This document shows, one piece after another, positions 7,012-9,018 of a DNA stretch of 9,018 nucleotides. Below the pieces are notes generated by a model, which had not been told where the DNA came from, did no database searches, and saw only the letters and a program-made list of their open reading frames with translations. Source of the DNA: Flavobacteriales bacterium UBA5869 (lineage in GTDB: Bacteria; Bacteroidota; Bacteroidia; Flavobacteriales_D; Crocinitomicaceae); assembly GCA_002432565.1 (NCBI GenBank), contig DJFP01000048.1:22284-31301 (forward strand), written 5' to 3'. Made by a program: the position numbers and the translations under genes. The first letter of the stretch is position 1, and every line of letters begins with the position of its first letter.

Positions 7012-7061
7012 AATTGAATAGTGTTTAAGAACAGGCCAATTCCTGCTTAAACAAATCCACT

Positions 7062-7526
7062 TTATGCCGCATTATTGGCAGCATCGCGTAATTGCTTGAT
7101 CTTATCGTGACCTGCTTTGATTTTCGAATACTGTTCCCGAACGAGTTGCGCGCATTCACTTCCTTTCAAAGCCTCACTATCCATTTCTGTCTGGTAAGTT
7201 TTAACCGCAGCATCTTCACCGAATTCACAGGAATTCAGGATTGCTTTACGCTCTTTACTGCTCAGGGCAGCCTTGATATCCATCCACACACGGTAAAGCT
7301 TGCCTGAAACGGTTGTACCTTCAACCGGTGTTCCGCCTAGTTTGGTAATCTCCTGGACCAATTCACGACGGCATTCCTGGCTGGTTGTCATCATTTCCGA
7401 GAAAACACTTTTCAGGTCATCCTGGTCGGTTTCCTGCGAAGCGGTTAGATACCCTTGGATGCGGTCGTTATTGATTTGTACCAGGTTGTTTAAACAATCT
7501 ACAATTTCTTGATTATTTGTCGCCAT
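7062..7526 (-). CDS. PA2169-type four-helix-bundle protein (DUF2383, ferritin-like)
   Basis: This 154-residue all-helical protein has no signal peptide, so it is cytoplasmic. Four amphipathic helices can be placed at about 5-32, 36-63, 84-118 and 121-150. Characteristic pieces are ECRRELVQEI (51-60) in helix 2, CEFGEDAAVKTYQTEM (100-115) in helix 3 and KIKAGHDKIKQLRDAA (135-150) in helix 4. These match the DUF2383/PA2169 group, which belongs to the ferritin-like superfamily. Candidate metal ligands such as E55, E101, E104 and H140 are present, but no metal or activity is established. The start ATG at 7526 follows an A-rich leader without a Shine-Dalgarno. It lies 123 nt downstream of the DUF4142 gene on the same strand and may share its transcript. 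Relatives are often reported as stress or stationary-phase proteins; here that is inference. Confidence 0.85.
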   Translation of the reverse strand: MATNNQEIVDCLNNLVQINNDRIQGYLTASQETDQDDLKSVFSEMMTTSQECRRELVQEITKLGGTPVEGTTVSGKLYRVWMDIKAALSSKERKAILNSCEFGEDAAVKTYQTEMDSEALKGSECAQLVREQYSKIKAGHDKIKQLRDAANNAA

Positions 7527-7608
7527 GTTGTTTGTTTTTATGTGTTACTAATTGCTTTTTTAGTAGGTCAAAACTGATTTTTCAAATTAATTCCGACACA
7601 ACTTTTTG

Positions 7609-7647
7609 CCGTCAATGACGGTCTTTCGAATCGAAAGCAGTGCTTTC
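7609..7647. repeat. Cluster of three short palindromes between the two helical-bundle genes
   Basis: CCGTCA-A-TGACGG (7609-7621), CTTTCG-AAT-CGAAAG (7623-7637) and GAAAGC-AGT-GCTTTC (7633-7647) follow one another just downstream of the DUF4142 stop. The last two share bases 7633-7637, so their hairpins exclude each other. No T-run follows on the minus strand, so a standard terminator is unlikely. RNA processing or stability, or protein binding, is possible. Confidence 0.5.
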
Positions 7648-7649
7648 TC

Positions 7650-8243
7650 TTACTTCATCTCCTTAGCTTTATCCTTGCAGATGTTAGCGTTCTCCAGGTG
7701 CGCGCGCAATCCCGGGAGCATGGATGTTGCCCAGTTTCGAATGTCCGGGTCTTCCGCATTGGAAGAAGCATTCTCAAACTTGCGGATAGCGCTTTTATGC
7801 CCTCTCACCATCATGCTGGCATATTCCTTGTCAAAGCTCATTCCCTTTTCTTCGTTCAGGTCGTCATAGGCATCTTGTCCGTCTTCGGTTAAAACTTCAG
7901 GGATCGTAATAGATTTGTTTGCAGCCAGTGTTTTCAATTCGTCCAATGCCGCAGTATGCTCCTTCACCATCATTTTACCTAAGGCTTTGGTGTCTTCCAT
8001 CATTCCTTTTTGCTGAGCTAATTCTCCTAGTTTAATTTCTTCCAGGTTAATAGCTGCTGCCTCAACTAAAAAGTTTGCGTCTTTTTCCGACTTTCTGTCA
8101 TCAAAACGCTCGTCGTTCTGGTCTTCTGCAATTTCTTTCGAATCATCGGGATTACCGCCACATGCATGGATCACTAATAAACCCAGGCTTAATCCTCCTA
8201 AATAAGCCAAACTCCTTCTTGCTGTCATTCTTACACTTTTCAT
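7650..8243 (-). CDS. DUF4142 lipoprotein (ferritin-like helical bundle)
   Basis: This is a 197-residue exported protein. The N-terminus is basic (MKSVRMTARR) and followed by a hydrophobic stretch (12-25) and a lipobox-like VIHAC, so C28 is probably lipidated; His at -2 is unusual. After the Cys comes an acidic linker (GGNPDDSKEIAEDQNDERFDD). Some Bacteroidota use acidic stretches just after the lipid Cys to place lipoproteins on the cell surface, so surface exposure is possible. Residues about 53-193 are helical and match DUF4142 (KDANFLVEAAAINLEEIKLGELAQQKG, MVKEHTAALDELKTLA, MMVRGHKSAIRKFE). No enzymatic role is known. ATG 8243 is preferred because it supplies the basic n-region; M6 is an alternative. 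The promoter region is shared, divergently, with cphA. Confidence 0.87.
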   Translation of the reverse strand: MKSVRMTARRSLAYLGGLSLGLLVIHACGGNPDDSKEIAEDQNDERFDDRKSEKDANFLVEAAAINLEEIKLGELAQQKGMMEDTKALGKMMVKEHTAALDELKTLAANKSITIPEVLTEDGQDAYDDLNEEKGMSFDKEYASMMVRGHKSAIRKFENASSNAEDPDIRNWATSMLPGLRAHLENANICKDKAKEMK

Positions 8244-8315
8244 GATACATTACTTTTGGTTATAAAACTATTCTTACACCCACATACCAATATAAGGTGC
8301 TATCTGTGAGAGAAC

Positions 8316-8372
8316 TAAAATTCGGGAGCTTTGATAAAAATCCTGTTACACTTAATTTTTGAGAATTTATAC
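8316..8372 (-). promoter_or_regulatory. Weaker copy of the shared promoter module before the DUF4142 gene
   Basis: Reading the minus strand, GTATAAAT (8372-8365, 6 of 8 match), TGTAAC (8350-8345) and GAATTTTA (8323-8316) keep the offsets 0, +22 and +49 of the strong copies. The leader would be about 65 nt. An alternative nearer promoter, TTG-N17-TAGTTTTA (8290-8263), is also plausible. Confidence 0.4.
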
Positions 8373-8454
8373 TATTCACACTTTGGATAATTCCCAATGA
8401 TGCGTTCCGGATTCCGAATTGTTAGTGTTTAAAGGGATTTGGCACATGTGCGAA

Positions 8455-8475
8455 ATGAGATTCCGGGAATTTCAT
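8455..8475. promoter_or_regulatory. 21-bp near-perfect dyad between the divergent promoters
   Basis: Arms ATGAGATTCC (8455-8464) and GGAATTTCAT (8466-8475) are complementary around a central G at 8465, except for one G/T pair (8459 with 8471). The one-base centre is too small for an RNA loop, so a DNA operator for a dimeric regulator is more likely. It lies between the DUF4142 and cphA promoter modules. Confidence 0.45.
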
Positions 8476-8572
8476 CTTTAGTGCATGAAAAGTTGATTTT
8501 AGCTTTTTTTAATAGAATGATTCCCAAGGCTGAAACCATCGGTATTCTTAAAAAAAACAAATTATAGGATTT

Positions 8573-8629
8573 ATGTAAATCGACCGGAGAATTGTGTAAG
8601 TAAGCAGTTTCCATACAGTTCTATTTTTA
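8573..8629 (+). promoter_or_regulatory. Shared ATGTAAAT / TGTAAG / -7-box promoter module before cphA
   Basis: ATGTAAAT is at 8573-8580, TGTAAG at 8595-8600 and TATTTTTA at 8622-8629. GAGAATTGTGTAAG (8587-8600) and TTCTATTTTT (8619-8628) align without gaps to the cyanophycinase copy. A leader of roughly 80 nt would run to the cphA start. Confidence 0.65.
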
Positions 8630-8715
8630 CCTACGGAGCTGACTGACATTGGGATAGATTCATTTTTCAATGGTTTTCAAACCCGGAATGACACACACTG
8701 TTTAATTAATAAATC

Positions 8716-9018
8716 ATGGAAATTAAAAACATACAGGTAATGCGCGGGCCGAATTATTGGTCGAATTACAGGCAGAAACTGATCGTAATGAAATTGGACC
8801 TGGGAAAGTACGAAGAACTTCCAACGAATAAAATCCCCCAATTTTACGAACGAATTATGAAGGCCTTACCTTCCCTGTATGAGCACCGTTGCTCAGAAGG
8901 GAAAGCAGGAGGGCTTTGCGAAAGAATGAAACTGGGAACATGGCTGGGACATGTTATAGAACATGTGGCTCTGGAATTCCAGGTGCTTGCGGGAATGGAT
9001 TGCGGTTACGGCAGAACA
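8716..9018 (+). CDS. cphA: Cyanophycin synthetase, N-terminal part (3' end outside window)
   Basis: The first 101 codons are present and the frame is still open at the window edge. The start MEIKNIQVMRGPNYWS, then KLIVMKLDLGKYEELPTNKIP, then LPSLYEHRCS with GTWLGHVIEHVALEFQVLAGMDCGYGRT (74-101), follow the N-terminal domain of cyanophycin synthetase almost motif by motif. The full enzyme (about 870-900 residues) uses ATP to add Asp to the backbone (ATP-grasp domain) and Arg to the side chain (Mur ligase-like domain); both lie beyond the window. ATG 8716 is the first Met and matches the family start. No Shine-Dalgarno is seen, only an A/T-rich leader. CphA1 and the dipeptide-using CphA2 cannot be told apart from this part, although CphA1 is likelier with both degradative enzymes nearby. 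Confidence 0.93.
   Translation, partial: MEIKNIQVMRGPNYWSNYRQKLIVMKLDLGKYEELPTNKIPQFYERIMKALPSLYEHRCSEGKAGGLCERMKLGTWLGHVIEHVALEFQVLAGMDCGYGRT

Larger units (their letters stand above)
8244..8715. other. 472-bp divergent regulatory region between the DUF4142 gene and cphA
   Basis: There is no convincing gene here; a 61-codon minus-strand frame at 8429-8614 lacks family resemblance and overlaps the cphA promoter module. The region holds a weak minus-strand promoter module (8316-8372), a 21-bp dyad (8455-8475), several TTCC-containing motifs including ATTCCCAA twice (8390-8397 and 8520-8527), a 10-bp palindrome GCACATGTGC near 8442, the strong cphA promoter module (8573-8629) and a leader of about 80 nt before cphA. 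Confidence 0.6.

Noticed and set aside
8263..8290. TTG-N17-TAGTTTTA promoter on the minus strand for the DUF4142 gene
   Set aside because: It is close to the Bacteroidota consensus and cannot be excluded, but it leaves a very short leader; kept only as an alternative to the weak module at 8316-8372.
8442..8451. GCACATGTGC palindrome as an operator
   Set aside because: A single 10-bp palindrome without a second copy is expected by chance at this scale; listed only as part of the intergenic region.
8429..8614. 61-codon minus-strand frame in the cphA upstream region
   Set aside because: It has no ribosome site or family resemblance, and it overlaps the cphA promoter module and the dyad, which explain the region better.

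Overview
The window looks like a Bacteroidota chromosome, possibly Flavobacteriales or a relative; the phylum is fairly safe and anything finer is a guess. The evidence is the A/T-rich intergenic DNA, weak Shine-Dalgarno signals with A-rich leaders, TAnnTTT-like -7 boxes, and families typical of the phylum (WYL regulator beside a VOC protein, MscS, PA2169/DUF2383, DUF4142). No rRNA, tRNA, CRISPR array, insertion sequence or phage gene was seen.

Layout. 1-556: the tail of one unrecognised protein and a second complete unrecognised protein. 615-1814: a WYL-type regulator followed by a VOC/glyoxalase-fold protein. 2036-3112: an MscS-type channel with a long leader. 3355-4998: a zinc alcohol dehydrogenase of the formaldehyde-dehydrogenase-like group, 3 nt from a small protein with one C-terminal membrane helix. 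5025-5966: a plant-type asparaginase/isoaspartyl peptidase. 6076-6945: cyanophycinase. 7062-7526 and 7650-8243 on the minus strand: two ferritin-like helical-bundle proteins, one cytoplasmic and one a lipoprotein. 8716-9018: the first 101 codons of cyanophycin synthetase, cut by the window edge.

Working together. The right half is a complete make-and-break cycle for cyanophycin, the Asp-Arg nitrogen store. CphA polymerises Asp and Arg, cyanophycinase cuts the polymer to beta-Asp-Arg, and the isoaspartyl peptidase can split that dipeptide. Key catalytic residues of both degradative enzymes are present.

The most interesting signal is a shared promoter module: ATGTAAAT, 14 nt, TGTAAG, 21 nt, then a TA-rich -7-like box. 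It occurs with identical spacing and no gaps before mscS (1849-1905), cyanophycinase (5993-6049) and cphA (8573-8629). Weaker copies with the same geometry lie before the DUF4142 lipoprotein gene (8372-8316, minus strand) and the alcohol dehydrogenase (3237-3293). The repeated TGTAA half-sites are 21 bp apart, two helical turns. This suggests one unidentified regulator or sigma factor linking osmotic protection, envelope stress and nitrogen storage. The regulator itself is not evident in the window.
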